Origin: Phaeotremella fagi
Taxonomy: Eukaryota; Basidiomycota; Tremellomycetes; Tremellales; Phaeotremellaceae
Assembly: GCA_001599715.1 (NCBI GenBank)
Contig: BCHU01000003.1
Coordinates: 1,302,001-1,366,000 of the forward strand
Length of the DNA stretch: 64,000 nucleotides
Reading direction: 5' to 3'
How positions within the stretch are numbered: the first letter of the stretch is position 1; every line of letters begins with the position of its first letter. The translations under genes and the position numbers were made by a program. Below are positions 36,506-48,700 of the stretch, in pieces. The notes beneath the pieces were generated by a model. That model did not search any database, was not told the origin of the DNA, and was given only the letters and a program-made list of their open reading frames with translations.

Positions 36506-38158
36506 TCACGTCGCATCTGTTTTCCCATTATCGAAACCAAAAATGTAATTCGACTCTTCCTCGTCCATTTCGAAAGCTGGAACAAACTGACCCGGGGAGT
36601 ATTGATATCTATACGATTGTTGCTGCGATTGACCAGGTCCGTCTTCCATATATGGGTCAGAGATCGCTCGAGGTCTGTATCCGTTCCCCCGACTGGCGTC
36701 ATCTACCATCGGATCCCTCGAATATGGACCAAAAGAATTTCGATGAGATTTTCTTCTCGTTTTCGAAGTTGATCGTCCAAGTTTTGGAGGTGAACCAGAT
36801 TGAGATCCTAATATTGAGGTTGTTGCTGCTTCGGCTGATCCTGATCTATCCCTTTCGGATTTCCATGAGGACGATATTGAGGCTTGTGACAATCTTCTTG
36901 GTGGCATGTGTTGATTGATCGCCGTTGGACCATTAGAATATTGCGGCAATTTACGACTGTTTCTTCCGTCAGTATCATACACTAGAACTACAATACGTAC
37001 GTCTTGGATTCGTTACTTTCACTTGACAACCCCAGCATTGAGAGGGTGTTTTGAAGGGAAGGGATCGGTCTTTCTGTAATGATATCAACCGGGAGAGGTT
37101 GGATACGAGGGACATTTATTTGCGTGGATGGAGGTGATAAAAGGAAATCGGCGTTGGAAGTAGGAAATACGAGATCTTCAACTGGTGAATCATCGAATGT
37201 CGGCTGCGGAGAAAAACCAAAAAGTTCGTACAACAAATCTGAAGGTTGGGTAGTCCCGTCATTCGTCTCTAGAAGATTTTGTGGGGTTACAGAGAGACCA
37301 TTATTTTCATTTGGAGAGCGTTCAACAGGAGGTGTGAATGTAGGTTGATACCAGTTCTGAGATGTAAGCGATACTGACTGATTCCATGATTGGGGTGTGG
37401 GTGGGATATATGAACCAGATAGGCCGGGAGTTGATACGTTTCCAGAGGTGTCGGATCTGGGGGAAGCTTGAAGTATCAGAATAAATGTAAATTTTCCAAC
37501 TCACCTTTTTTGATATACCTTGAAGAGCTTGATTCACCTGTTTGATCCGTTGTAACAACTTGCGATAATTGTGCCATCTGGGCCGCCATAATGTGCGCTA
37601 TCGATGCCAGTGGTGCTGTCGGAGATACCTGGTTTGTTGGAGCTGTTGATGTACTTTGTATCGGATTTTGAGCTTGCGATGAAGTTGCTACAGCCTTGGC
37701 ACACATTTCTCGTATTCGTTGAAGGACCAATTGAGACTAGAATGGATTTAGTATGTACTTCTAGAGCCCAATAGAAAAAAGCTCACAACTTGTTTCATAT
37801 ACTTTCTTCCACCTCGTTTCTCGCCGTGCTTCCTCGTATGAGACTCCACAATAGCACTGACATCCTGTGATCCATATGCCTTCCAAGCTGGATACGCTGA
37901 ATCTGAAGAATCCTCAAAAAGACTTTGAATAATTGTCAAACCATTCTCATGAGATCTTGAGGCTAACCTATCACAACATTTTCTGGCACATTCTTCGTCT
38001 GCACATATAACCAAAGAAAGTTGATTTCCAGTTTCGGGATCTGAGCGGAAAAGTTCGATTACGATGTAGAGTTGTCTGCAGGAAGAATGTGTTGGACCTG
38101 CACTCGAAGCAGTTGCTTCTTGAAGCTCGTAGGGTGGTAAGACAACAGCATTTGCCAT
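36506..38158 (-). CDS. Unknown protein with Cys-containing N-terminal domain
   Basis: The first ATG is at 38158 (MANAVVLPPYELQ); the open frame further upstream has no ATG. The N-terminal region of about 120 residues looks globular, with ICADEECARKCCDRLAS and a basic helix (TRKHGEKRGGRKYMKQ). After an intron comes SQLVLQRIREMCAKAV, then a long Ser/Thr/Gln/Pro-rich region over several exons with KTRRKSHRNSF, ending DNGKTDAT. The layout (folded N-terminus, disordered basic rest) would fit a regulatory or nuclear protein, but no domain is recognised. Confidence 0.6.
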
Positions 38159-38489
38159 CGTTTTAGATGCAGCTCCAAGAGAATCAAGAACCAAGAACCA
38201 AGAATCTGTTGAATATCACCTGTCTGTCTGTCCGTCATAATTTTGCACATGACTTTTGACTTTTGAACGTCGGTCCGAAGGTCCTTAAGAAATCACTCGG
38301 GTAGCTCGGTTCCTTTTCGGACACAGTCGTAGCCCAGTGAGATTATAAGAGTATCACCACGCAATAAATATTATTCGCAAAATTCCACCTGAACTGCACT
38401 ATATTTACTACCTAACGCAAACCCAACGTCACCTCTGTCATATGGAAGAAAGGAAATGACGATCTGTTGTCGAGTAGAAAGCGCTGTTG
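38159..38489. other. Intergenic, upstream of the 36506-38158 gene
   Basis: About 330 bp; promoter of the minus-strand gene and AT-rich sequence. Nothing else is recognised. Confidence 0.4.
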
Positions 38490-38774
38490 GAGAAAATCAA
38501 AATCAACGATAAGGCCCCACTTGAACATGTTGTTAACGATGTGCAAGAAAGCTCAAGCCAAGACTTGTTTGTGTCCTCGTGAGCAATGCGATACAGCCCC
38601 GTCAGGTTTTTGGAGTACTAACGATTTACCCAAGTCTTGGGTAGACTTGAACAACAACTGAAGATTTGTAAAATCCCCGAAAAAGATAAAATGAAAGGTC
38701 TTTGGGGTTCAGTTGAACAGTTTGAAAATATAGAAAGAGAAGAGAGGAGAGGGGAAAAGCTTTTTCTTGCTTGA
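38490..38774 (+). pseudogene. 3' fragment of a Zn-cluster/coiled-coil family gene (family Z, relic)
   Basis: The last exon (about 38635-38774) has KMKGLWGSVEQFENIEREE, matching KMKGLWSLIDEFENAEREM of the copy at 39011-40492. It is preceded by intron-like sequence with TACTAAC at 38616-38622 and an AG. Upstream the frame is degraded, and the zinc-cluster region is missing. This is the remains of a third tandem copy, truncated at its 5' end. Confidence 0.6.
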
Positions 38775-39010
38775 ATCTGTCATCCCTTGACATTGTAGCT
38801 GAACGGAGGACACATTGTTGCATGTACGATTACAAGTACTGTCAGGAGGATACGGCCACAAAACACCATCTGAGGCGGTGCCATTTTATCGTTGTTGCGT
38901 TGAGCATGGACACCATCAGTGTCACACATACACACACAATCAACTTTTCCTTCATTATTCTTTTCGCTTTCTATCCAATCTATTTCACTTTCAACTGAAG
39001 AATTTTCATT

Positions 39011-40492
39011 ATGTCGTCTGGATCTAGGTCAGTCATCCAACCACACATTAGGTGTTTTCTCTCATATCTCCATTAACAGTACGAGTTCAGCACTTCCCTC
39101 TACCTCATCAACAACTATCTCGTCATATAATTACAGCACAGATCCCATCCACCGTCATGAACAACCTGGTCTTGACTTCGTCATGGTTCCAGGGTACAAA
39201 TACCCATTCATGCTGGTTTAAGACACTCCAACTGAATATTTGTCTGAGAATGCGACAAAATTGGGATTCATTCTCGTCACACCACCTTTGCAGATCAAGC
39301 CATCCCAGCTGGGTTTTAAGCACGTTGACACCGGGACCCTAGTATTGGAATCGTTCTATTATATGTGAGTGACATAAGAGGGTATGTCAGAGAACAATAT
39401 TGATTCTCCGGACAGACACCCTAGGGTACAATGTAGTAGATGTAGGAGGACTGGGAAGCAGTGTTTACAGACATGCTGGGCTTATGTCAACGAAAACAAT
39501 CAAGACCCAATTTCTGACATTTGTGAATGTTGTTCGATGTTCAAACTTCCATGTGATAGCTCCGGAATCTTTCTTATGGACGAAATTCGACCTCGTGTGA
39601 GTTGTCCTGTATCATCATTCTAAGGACCGGGTGTCTAATGGAATGTACGTGTATAGTTCGAATGGAAAAGAAGCCCATTAAAAAAGGCAATCTATAAACG
39701 AAGACGGTCAGGAAGGAAGATCCATGCAGAACGGCTCAGTGAGTTGAAGACGATGCTCAGAGACTGAAAAAGATGGCAGATCCTAGATTTGTCAGATCGA
39801 AGACCAGAAAAGGGGCCATCCGTGACACTCTCTCTTCTGATCAGAAGAAGAACCAAATATAGGTACTCCAGATTACTTTGAAGCTGAGACCGCTTCAACT
39901 CGGGATTCATCGGTATTCCCTAAACAACGTAAGGGTAAAGTCGAACAAGCACTTAGAGAGCTTCAAGCGGCTTTAGATGAGCAATCTTTGGAAAGAGAGT
40001 CCAAACTCAAACGAGATATACAAAATCTAGAGATGGAAATGGAAGAAAATGAAAATGTTTTCAAAAAACAGAAAACAGATCTTCAAAATCAAGTCGAAAA
40101 TGTCAAGAAGAGTAAGGACGAGGAGATTTCCAAACTCAAACGAGAACTGGCTGGCAAGAATACCCTTCTTGTCTCATTGAAGAAGGAGAACGATCGTCTG
40201 AAAACTGAAGAAAGTCGGGGGAAGAAGGATGGAGTGTTTAACGGCTCTGTCAAATACGATTTGCAAGAAGGGGTAAGTATTGTTTTCTATTTCTATCGGA
40301 GAAAATCTAAATCTGAATGAACTTAAGAAATCGTTCACAATATCGTTACCTTTCTCGAAGCCTTTCAGTCGACTGGGCCAGCAGCTCCAGGAATGTGAGA
40401 TTTCAGATAAATACAAGATGAAAGGACTTTGGAGTCTGATCGATGAGTTTGAAAATGCTGAGAGGGAGATGAGAAAGAAAGCGTTCGCTTGA
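39011..40492 (+). pseudogene. Zn2Cys6-like/coiled-coil protein gene, copy A, with in-frame stop
   Basis: First exon 39011-39027, second from 39080. The N-terminal part has STDPIHRHEQPG and MVPGYKYPFML, then TAA at 39219-39221, after 52 codons. Homology to copy B continues straight through the stop (DTPTEY, KLGFILVTPP) and then into six cysteines spaced CX2CX6C...CX2CX6C, the Zn2Cys6 spacing with a long middle loop. Further exons encode a long Glu/Lys coiled coil and a conserved end, KMKGLWSLIDEFENAE. All other splice sites look usable. Either a nonsense mutation has killed the gene, or a 33-nt GT...AG segment that spans the stop is spliced out. Function unknown; a DNA-binding role is only suggested by the cysteines. 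Confidence 0.7.
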
Positions 40493-40777
40493 GATTTGCG
40501 TCATCTGTTTCTCTAGGAGTTATTTACATAGAGTATTTGACTTGACGACTCATTGATTATTTATTGTATAGTACCCTGATGCATCTGGTTTGAGTCTGAC
40601 TGATGTGTTTGATGAGCAAGGAGCATTTCAAACGCCATCACGGTCGCCATCACCATCACCGACACACACACACCATCACGATCACCAGATGAATTTCTTC
40701 TTTACTACTCTTTTTGTTTCTCTTGCATTCATCCTCTTTCCTTCCCCATTCGTTTCTTTCATGACAGTTCATTAGAT

Positions 40778-42290
40778 ATGACCTCTGAATCAAGGTTGGT
40801 CAATCATTATCACGTTCTTCATGCCATACGCAATATTGACGTTCGAGTACAGTATGAGTTCTCTTCTTCACTCTTCCCCATTGACCACCATCAACTCTCA
40901 ATACGACCTCACCAAGGATCCCATTCATCGTCATCAGAAACCAGGCGATGAGGTTATTGTCGTAGAGGGTTATGACTATCCATTCATGTTGGCTAGTGAT
41001 ACCCCCAAAGAATATCATCCTGACAATGCCATGAAGTTGGGATTCCAGCTTGTCACTCCACCTGAGGATATCACCACAAAACAAAATGGTTTTTCCCACA
41101 TTTCCACTGGCCAAGAGGTTTTTGACTCCTTCTTTTATACGTAAGTGAAGTGAACTACACCTGGAGATGCATATCCTCGCTCACATATTGTATTCATAGG
41201 CATCCTAGAGTTCAATGTAGTATTTGCGAAGAAAGTGGTAAACAGTGCCTTCAAACTTTCTGGCTCGATTACGACAAAGAACCGATTTCAGACATGTGTC
41301 ACTGTTGTCTATCCGGTAGACATCAATGCGATGGGTACGGGATTTACTTAACTGGAACGATTCGACCACGCGTAAGTGTCCATGTTGACAGCCATAAGAT
41401 TTTTGCTGATTTGAAATCTAATTATGATCAGTGGGATTGGAAAGAGAGTCCTTTAAAGAGTGACGTGCACAAGAAAAGGTTAGCTCTCAGGAGAGAACAT
41501 GCTTTGCAAATCAGTGAGTCCTAGATATCAGCAATATGTTAACATTTTCAGGTGCATCGTTTGTTAGAACTCGCACTTACAAGTCCCATTATTATGGAGG
41601 TCTCCCAACAAATCCTGGTGATGATGATGTTTATGATGAGTCAAAAAGTAAATCAGAAACCAACAAGAAGGATCGACGTATTTCAACTCCGACTTCTGGT
41701 GAAGTGTTCCCTCATTCTCTCGGTAAGATGGAAAATGCATGGAACACTTTCAAAGAGGAGATTGAGCAAGAACAAGTCAAGATGGAAAACAAAAATAAAC
41801 GACATATCAAAGAGTTGGAAGAGGTATCAAAGAGTTGGAAGAGGAATTAGAGAAAGAAAAGGAGAGGTTCAAAAAACAAAAGCTTGATTATCAGAAGGAG
41901 GTCGAGAACACCATCAAAACCAAAGATCAGGAAATTTCCCTCCTCAAGGAGAAGATGGATCTTGAAGCTGGTTCCGTTGACTCAATCAAAGAAGAGATTG
42001 ATCGTATGAAAAGTATTGAAGCGATGGGTGAAAATGGACTCACCCATTCTCAAACTCAAGAGGTGCGGTTTAGGTTCTTTACATTTGCATTTCAAACCTC
42101 TGCTGATTATCATTAAATTTAGGTATCAGGAGTTCCGTCGATCTACTCAGAGACATTCCATGAGCTCCAACAACAACTCAAAGACCGTGATATTCCAGAG
42201 GAAGACAAGATAGATGGACTTTATGAATTAACAGATAGGTTCAGGAAAATGAAGAGGGAAGCCATGAAGAGACGTTTGTCTAAAAGTTGA
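40778..42290 (+). pseudogene. Zn2Cys6-like/coiled-coil protein gene, copy B, with 20-bp duplication
   Basis: Starts MTSESS, with the same first intron position as copy A. The N-terminal part (TKDPIHRHQKPGD, GYDYPFMLASDTPKEY, KLGFQLVTPPED) is open. The cysteines are CSICEESGKQC and CHCCLSGRHQC, again CX2CX6C twice. The coiled coil follows, but a 20-bp tandem duplication at 41805-41824 / 41825-41844 shifts the frame and brings a stop a few codons later. The downstream frame continues as coiled coil to KMKREAMKRRLSKS. The product would lose its last 120 or so residues. It might still be a functional short form. Confidence 0.7.
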
Positions 42291-42504
42291 ATGCAGGCAA
42301 AGATAGGGGAGAATGATTCGAAAAAAATATGCTCTACACAAACGTAGACCTTGAGATACTGTACCTTCATAAAATACTGTATATATTCCCACCATTCCAT
42401 ATATGCACATCGTTATACAGCGAAATGATTAACCTCTACCCTTTGTATGTTACCGTCGTAATTTTGGGATTTCTTTGACGACTTCTCACAACCGTGACAT
42501 GAGG

Positions 42505-42839
42505 TTATCGGCCTCGATGAGGAGGAAGAACAAAGGTGGCGGTGCCTCCAATGAGAGCTACTCCTACGAGTACTTGAAGAGTCAAGTAGACGTACGACAA
42601 GTGAGATAAACTGTAGGATGAGAAAGTGGTCTAAGTCAATTGTTATTTCATTTCAAAATGTAGATTTTCCTTTGTCCCGAACGAATTGGAAAACAGCCCA
42701 CACGAAATAACGGTCCTTTGGTGTAGATTAAATGACGGCATCTGGATGTCTCGCAATTGGGATCGAGTGTCGTCTTTACTTCACCACTCTGTCGAATCAT
42801 TTCTTCAGCCATTTCAAGGTCATTTTTATAAACTTTCAT
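42505..42839 (-). CDS. Possible 61-residue single-membrane-span protein
   Basis: A weak model: exon 42839-42780 (MKVYKNDLEMAEEMIRQSGE), a 149-nt intron, then exon 42630-42505. The second exon encodes a convincing membrane helix (TLQVLVGVALIGGTATFVL) with a basic end (PPHRGR). The donor GTAAAG and acceptor CTTAG fit and keep the frame, but the intron is long for this genome and the first exon might be elsewhere. No family is recognised. Confidence 0.28.
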
Positions 42840-43126
42840 TGTTGAGCAACGATAAACATTAAATTTTTCGAACTAGGGGGTCCCTGAACTAATCGCGACA
42901 AGATGATTGTTTCAAAGGCGATGGATACGGAAGGATCATAGCTTTTCCATATTTTTGGCTTCTTCAAAGGTATCAGATGCATACATATACTACTTGGCAA
43001 CCAGAATGCTGATTCTAAGTAAGAACCTAATTGACTCCAAGCTTTGACCACGCAGTGAAGAGTCGTCAACTACTCCTACAGTTACTGTTTCGTCTCCAAG
43101 GAACCATAATTTCAATTGCCAATGGT

Positions 43127-45553
43127 ATGATAATGCAAGTTCATGAAATACATTCACCTCCTCAATATCAAGATGTTCCTTCATCATCATCAGCATCTTC
43201 AAGAGTACCACCACCTTTGCCACCCAGAAGATTAGATGCCCCACCTGCATGTACCGAGTTCGAATTGGAAGAAATCGTTCCTAATCAGAACGTAGAACAC
43301 ATCGAAGAATTGACGATGCCGTTGCACAAATCAAGACCTGGTATGGGTAGGGTTGATTCATTGAAATCTGGAGATCGTGGTACACAATCACTTATCTATG
43401 ATGATAGACCCAGACCTAATGATGGGTATAATGTGAGTGTTTACTTTGACTAGACATTGTCATATGGACTGACGTCGAGCCATCCATCAGAGCAGACATT
43501 CACTTGAGAACGTTCAACCTAATTTCAATCAACACAACACCCAAAATCCCAATCCACCACCACCTATACCCCCTCGTCGAAAATCATCTCTGCCAGTTCC
43601 AATTGCCAGTTCTCAACCCTACCCTCAACCCCAGCAACATTACTTTCCGCCCAGTGGACCGAAATACCAACCCCAGCAATCAACTCCCCCTCCAATTCCA
43701 GAAAGACCTCAATCTAATCCAGAACAGGAACGAATGAATATGGGTTATCCAGGTTATTCCTCTCCAAATCCCAACAATCAATATTCATCCTCGAATTCAA
43801 TAGCATCCAACACATCTACAAACTCAGTTGCACCTCTAACATACCCTCAACCAACCGTCGAAACACTTCTCCAATCTTCTTCATCGCTTAGCAAAATAAG
43901 TGATAGAGAGAGATTAGAGTGGTGTCAAGATGTGATACGAGTTTTGGAACGACTCTACCCTATCGATACTTTGAAAAGTAACACCCAATACCCACCACTT
44001 CTCGATGATCTCCTGAACATATCTATTCCAATGATAATATCATACACCACCGATCCATCACCAGAAATATCAACTCTATCAACCTATCTCAAAGCTAAAC
44101 TATCGTCGTCAGGCAGTGTTCCTGAATATTTACCAAAGAACCCTCGACAGGCATTTAAGGATTTCGAGAACGCTGCTAGAGGTGGTGAGATCAGATCTTG
44201 GTTTCGATTGGGAAGAGATTATGAGTCGGTTGGTGATTTGATCAGAGCTCGTGATTGTTTTCAAAGAGGAGTGAGGAAAGGTGATGGAGAGTGTAGTTAT
44301 GTGAGTGAGCCTTCATCTGCTAGATTACAATTTCTGAAACCCTGACAGCGCATGGGTATGGCTCATCTACTCGGTCAATTGGAACTTCAATCCAATCCAG
44401 AGATCGCTCTACCGTTACTAAAAACAGCAGCGGATCTATCGAACATCGATCATCCACAATCATCATACGTCTACGGTATGCTCCTAGCAAATGAATTACT
44501 TTTACCAATAACAATCCCGTCTCACCTTATAATACCCCAAACACCAAATCAAACACAACCGAATATCCAACAATTCAACCAATACCTCAAAGCCCGCGAA
44601 TACATAGAAAAAGCAGCCTACTACAATCTTCCACAAGCACAATATAAATTAGGTTACATGTATGAACATTCATCTTTGACTGCGCCGTACGATCCGTTGT
44701 TATCTGTTCAATGGTATTCACTAGCTAGTCAGAATGGTGAAATCGAAGCTGACATGTCATTAAGTAAATGGTTTTTATGCGGGGCGGAAGGTTGTTTTGA
44801 GAAAAATGAAGAGCTGGCTAGGAATTTCGCTGAGAAGGCTGCTAGAGGTGGTTTGGCGAATGGATGTTTTGCAATGGGTTATTATTTCGAGTAAGTCGAT
44901 ATTTAAAATCGCTTTGCTATTTCTGATGACCTCTTTTGCAGGATCGGTATAGGCGGACGTAAAGATACGGAACAGGCGATTAAATGGTATCAGAAAGTAA
45001 GTCGAATGAGCTATACACAAGCCCAAGACTAAAAAAGCAGCAGGCAGCTAAACAGAATAATCCCGATGCAATAAATCGTCTCTCAGCTTTATCACAACCG
45101 AAACCCAATCCGTTATCCCAAGCAGAACACGAATCAGTGATCAACGACACAGTCCTTCAAAAAAGGGTTCAAGCTCGACAACGTTCAGAAAGAGGTTCAG
45201 TCTACAGACCGAATTATAGTAGACAGATCGATGAGATGGGACGTAGATCTAATCCGAATCAAATTCCACCTTCACCTAGGATTGATAAAACCAGACAAGC
45301 CCAGCCACAAATTCGGGAAAGGTTTCCACAAGGTCAACAACCGTATTTGTCGTCACCCAAAATCCAACATTCTGTTTCTGCGCCTTCACCGAGGAAAACT
45401 GGTTATCAACTTCAAGATCCTGGTCAGTTGGTTAATTCGCTATCGACTTCTCAGACTTTACCTCGAAATCAAATTCGGAACGGTCCACAAACTTTTGCTG
45501 AGATGGGTTTCGTTAGTAAACCTGTCGAAGATGATGGTTGTTTAATCATGTAG
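43127..45553 (+). CDS. SKT5: Chitin synthase activator (Sel1 repeats, prenylated)
   Basis: Regulates chitin synthase III at the membrane in fungi. A Pro-rich N-terminus (PPPLPPRR, repeated Pro/Gln/Asn tracts) is followed by Sel1-like repeats: RQAFKDFENAARGGEIRSWF, RMGMAHLLGQL, ALPLLKTAADL, AQYKLGYMYEHSS, VQWYSLASQNGEI, ELARNFAEKAARGGLANGCF and TEQAIKWYQKAAKQ. The C-terminal tail is basic and Gln/Pro-rich and ends in CLIM, a CAAX box for prenylation, as in yeast Skt5/Chs4. Introns lie at 43434 onward, after GECSY, and after YYFE and WYQK. The start is placed at the first in-frame ATG (MIMQVHEIHSP); the ATG six bases later is equally possible. Confidence 0.88.
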
Positions 45554-45749
45554 ATCGTCGTGTTATTTCTGGTGTAGAGTGTGTTTACATGTTGTATTAG
45601 CAGTAATGAAATTCTCATACTTAGATATGTACTGTATGATTCACGACCTGCATTCTTCTTTTGATGATACCAAGAATTCATGCTTCCCCTGTGATATGTT
45701 ACCAATATCCGTGACCAAAATAAATAAAATGCAATAGCGTCGATTTGAT

Positions 45750-48700
45750 TTATTTCTGATTCTTCCCTTTCCCATTCCTAGGTGTCCCACCACTCCCACT
45801 CCCAATCGAAGCCGTATCACCATCTTTCTTCGCCTTTTTCCGTTTCCCACCAGAAGCCACAGAAGCAGTTTCACTAACATCATCAACGTCCAATAAACTC
45901 TTTCTTCCCTTTTTAGCTTGAGCCTGATTCTTAGTAGACGATACTGCTGCAGAAGGGGCTGGTACGACTGTATTAGGAACTGGTAGAATCCTGTTCCGTC
46001 TTTTGAAAATTGGATCGTTAGGCGGTTGAACGATTTTCGGTGGTGGTTCAATAATCTCTGGTCCTATGTAACCGTATTTCTCATCTCCATCTCCAGTTTT
46101 CATTGTCTTCGATTCGGCTTCAGATTCGTTTGACTCTGAATCTTTCTTTTCCAAAGGTTGATAGCCTATGTACCAATCTGTTAACGGTACTTCAGCGAGT
46201 TTGGTTGGTTTTGGTGGAGGTTGATTGTCAGACTTTGAAATTCTGTCTCCGTCTGTATTCTCAATGTCTGAGAGATAGACTTGTCTTCCAATGCAAACTG
46301 ACAAACAAGTTAGTACTATGTCAGAATTACAACAAAGATCACTCACTAAACCCAAATCCATCTAACCTAGGTCGGATGTCCAAACCCTCAGGACCTGCAC
46401 GTATGCCAACGACATCTCCATGCTGTAAAGTCAATTCACCTCGATCTCCTATAGAAGATTTAATCTTTTCGATTTTCAAAGAACCGTCGGATCCAAGAAT
46501 ACATAAAGCCATGAAAGAGTTGGGGGCCAATTGGATTTTCTAAGGTAATCAAATCAGTAAGATATGCTTGCAGATTCGACATGAACTTACAGGATAAGCT
46601 GAACCAGCCAAATTCAAAGGACAAGCAGCGATCAACATTGAATTGAATCTAGTTGGGATGACCGTCAGTCTTATGTCTATATCGCCAATTACAGTCGCAC
46701 GTACTCTGGTTCAGAGGGGAACATCCTTCCAGCTCTTTCATTGATTAAGTCCGTCACACTCAAGCAAGCTTTATGAGCCTTTGACCAAGAGATTGATCGA
46801 CCTGTCGGTAAAGACTCCAACGAATCCACCGGCTCCGGTCCGCAAAGTAATGTATAAAACGGTGAGAGATATTTATCAACATCTAAAGTTTTGTTCCATT
46901 AGCATCATCCCAATTTGATACCGAGAAAGACTGACCTTTAAAAGTGCGAGGATTTTGAATATACCTCCTGAAAGGTAACTCGTCTTTCCCTTGCATTTGA
47001 AACTGCATAAACACATCTTTAGTGATTGAACTATCCGTTTTACCTTCAGAATGAAGAGCGTGATAAACAGCACAACCACTCCCGAAACTTTGCTCAAGAT
47101 CGTGTTTGACAACTTTGATGTTGTCTTCGAAATTTGTTGAATTTTGAGTAACTGGACATTGCCAATCAGGGAAACCGTTATCAATTCTTGGACCAGTCGA
47201 AACGGGTCTGGAAGGTGGTCGTAAGAAATCTGAACTGTAAATTCTTCTTTTGGGTTTGTGTGTAGCCTACCAAGGTTTTAGTGTTTTTCTATATGAAGCC
47301 AGGAGTACTTACCCCACAACCATTACAGTTCCATCCAACCCAATGAGTCCTTTCGTTAGCCATTCGACATTGTGAACAAACCCATCCACGCCAATAATCT
47401 CTACCCGCTAGTTGACCAGCGGTTTCATGAGTTTCAGAAGCAATCGAAAGAGGAACAAGACGTAATCCAAGTGATTCCGGTTGAAGTCTTTCGGCAGGTG
47501 CAGCTTGAGAAGGTTCTAAAAACAATGGCCCGAATGTAGCTGACGTGGAGGTCAGTATCGATCCTTATACTGGACGAGATCACTTACTACACCATTCTGA
47601 AGTATTCGGTGGTAACCGTTTATGTTGATTGATATAAGCTTTCCCATCAAGATGAAAATATTGAGTACAACTTTCGTTCAAGCAAAGTGCTTTTTCAGGG
47701 GTATCGTAAACCGTTCTACTAATATTTCCACAACCCTCTGCAGTACACCAATTTCTATCTGGTAAATCTTTATTTTGAACTTGTCGAACCGTCGTCGAAG
47801 CTTTACAACCTGGACCAGCGATTTGCCAAGCTTCATCCAGAGGTACCATAGGTTTATATGCGATTGTCAAAAGATCACCGGCAGTCATGGTTGGTGCTTT
47901 AGTCCACCATGGTTTACCTTGAGAATCTTCACACCATTCAAACTTGAATTTCCATCGAACCTTGTCGGGTTCTGAAGATTCTGGTAATTTTCTTTTAACC
48001 CCGTCACCGCTGACGTGAGCTATCGTCAAATCTTCCATAGGTACCACTGGTTCAACCCAGGCATCTACGACCCAGAACCAACCCATGACTATCACAGGTT
48101 TGTTGATTTTAAAAGGTACCAATGAATAATCTTCTGATACGGCAATGGCTACCGGTGTTCGTGCTCGTTGAGCCATAAGCAAAGCGTTGATTTCACTAGA
48201 TTCCTGGACAAAGTTCGGATCTGATTTTGGTTGACTTGATGATTGAGGTCCCTCTTTACTTGGTACAACAGTTGCTGTCGATGTCCCTTTTGAATCTACG
48301 ACCATGACAGAGCGAGTCAAGTTTAGTGGTGGTGTAGTTGGTCGAGGAATAGACGTGTAATCAATTTGAGGACTATCCGAAGTGTCTACAGTGCCTTCAA
48401 ACATTCGCTTGCCTTGCTTCACTCTCGATCGAGGACGACCACTAGAGACATTAGTAAACTACTAGATAGATCAGGATACAAACTCACATGTTGACCATGA
48501 TAGTCCCAGGATGTTTATTCAAATCCCACCAATTTCCAAATCCTGGTGCTTTTCCTTCCAACAAAACACCTCTCGCTAAACCTCCAACCCCAACTTCGAC
48601 AGCCGCACCTTCAGTTTTGATTGGTTTACTGAAATATTCAACCGAAACATTCAATGCTCGTCTGGTATTTGCCCATAATGGAATATCTTTTTCCATGGCT

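Noticed and set aside
42990..43250. Minus-strand open frame of 86 codons opposite the SKT5 start
   Set aside because: It lies over the clear SKT5 first exon, with composition expected of an antisense shadow.
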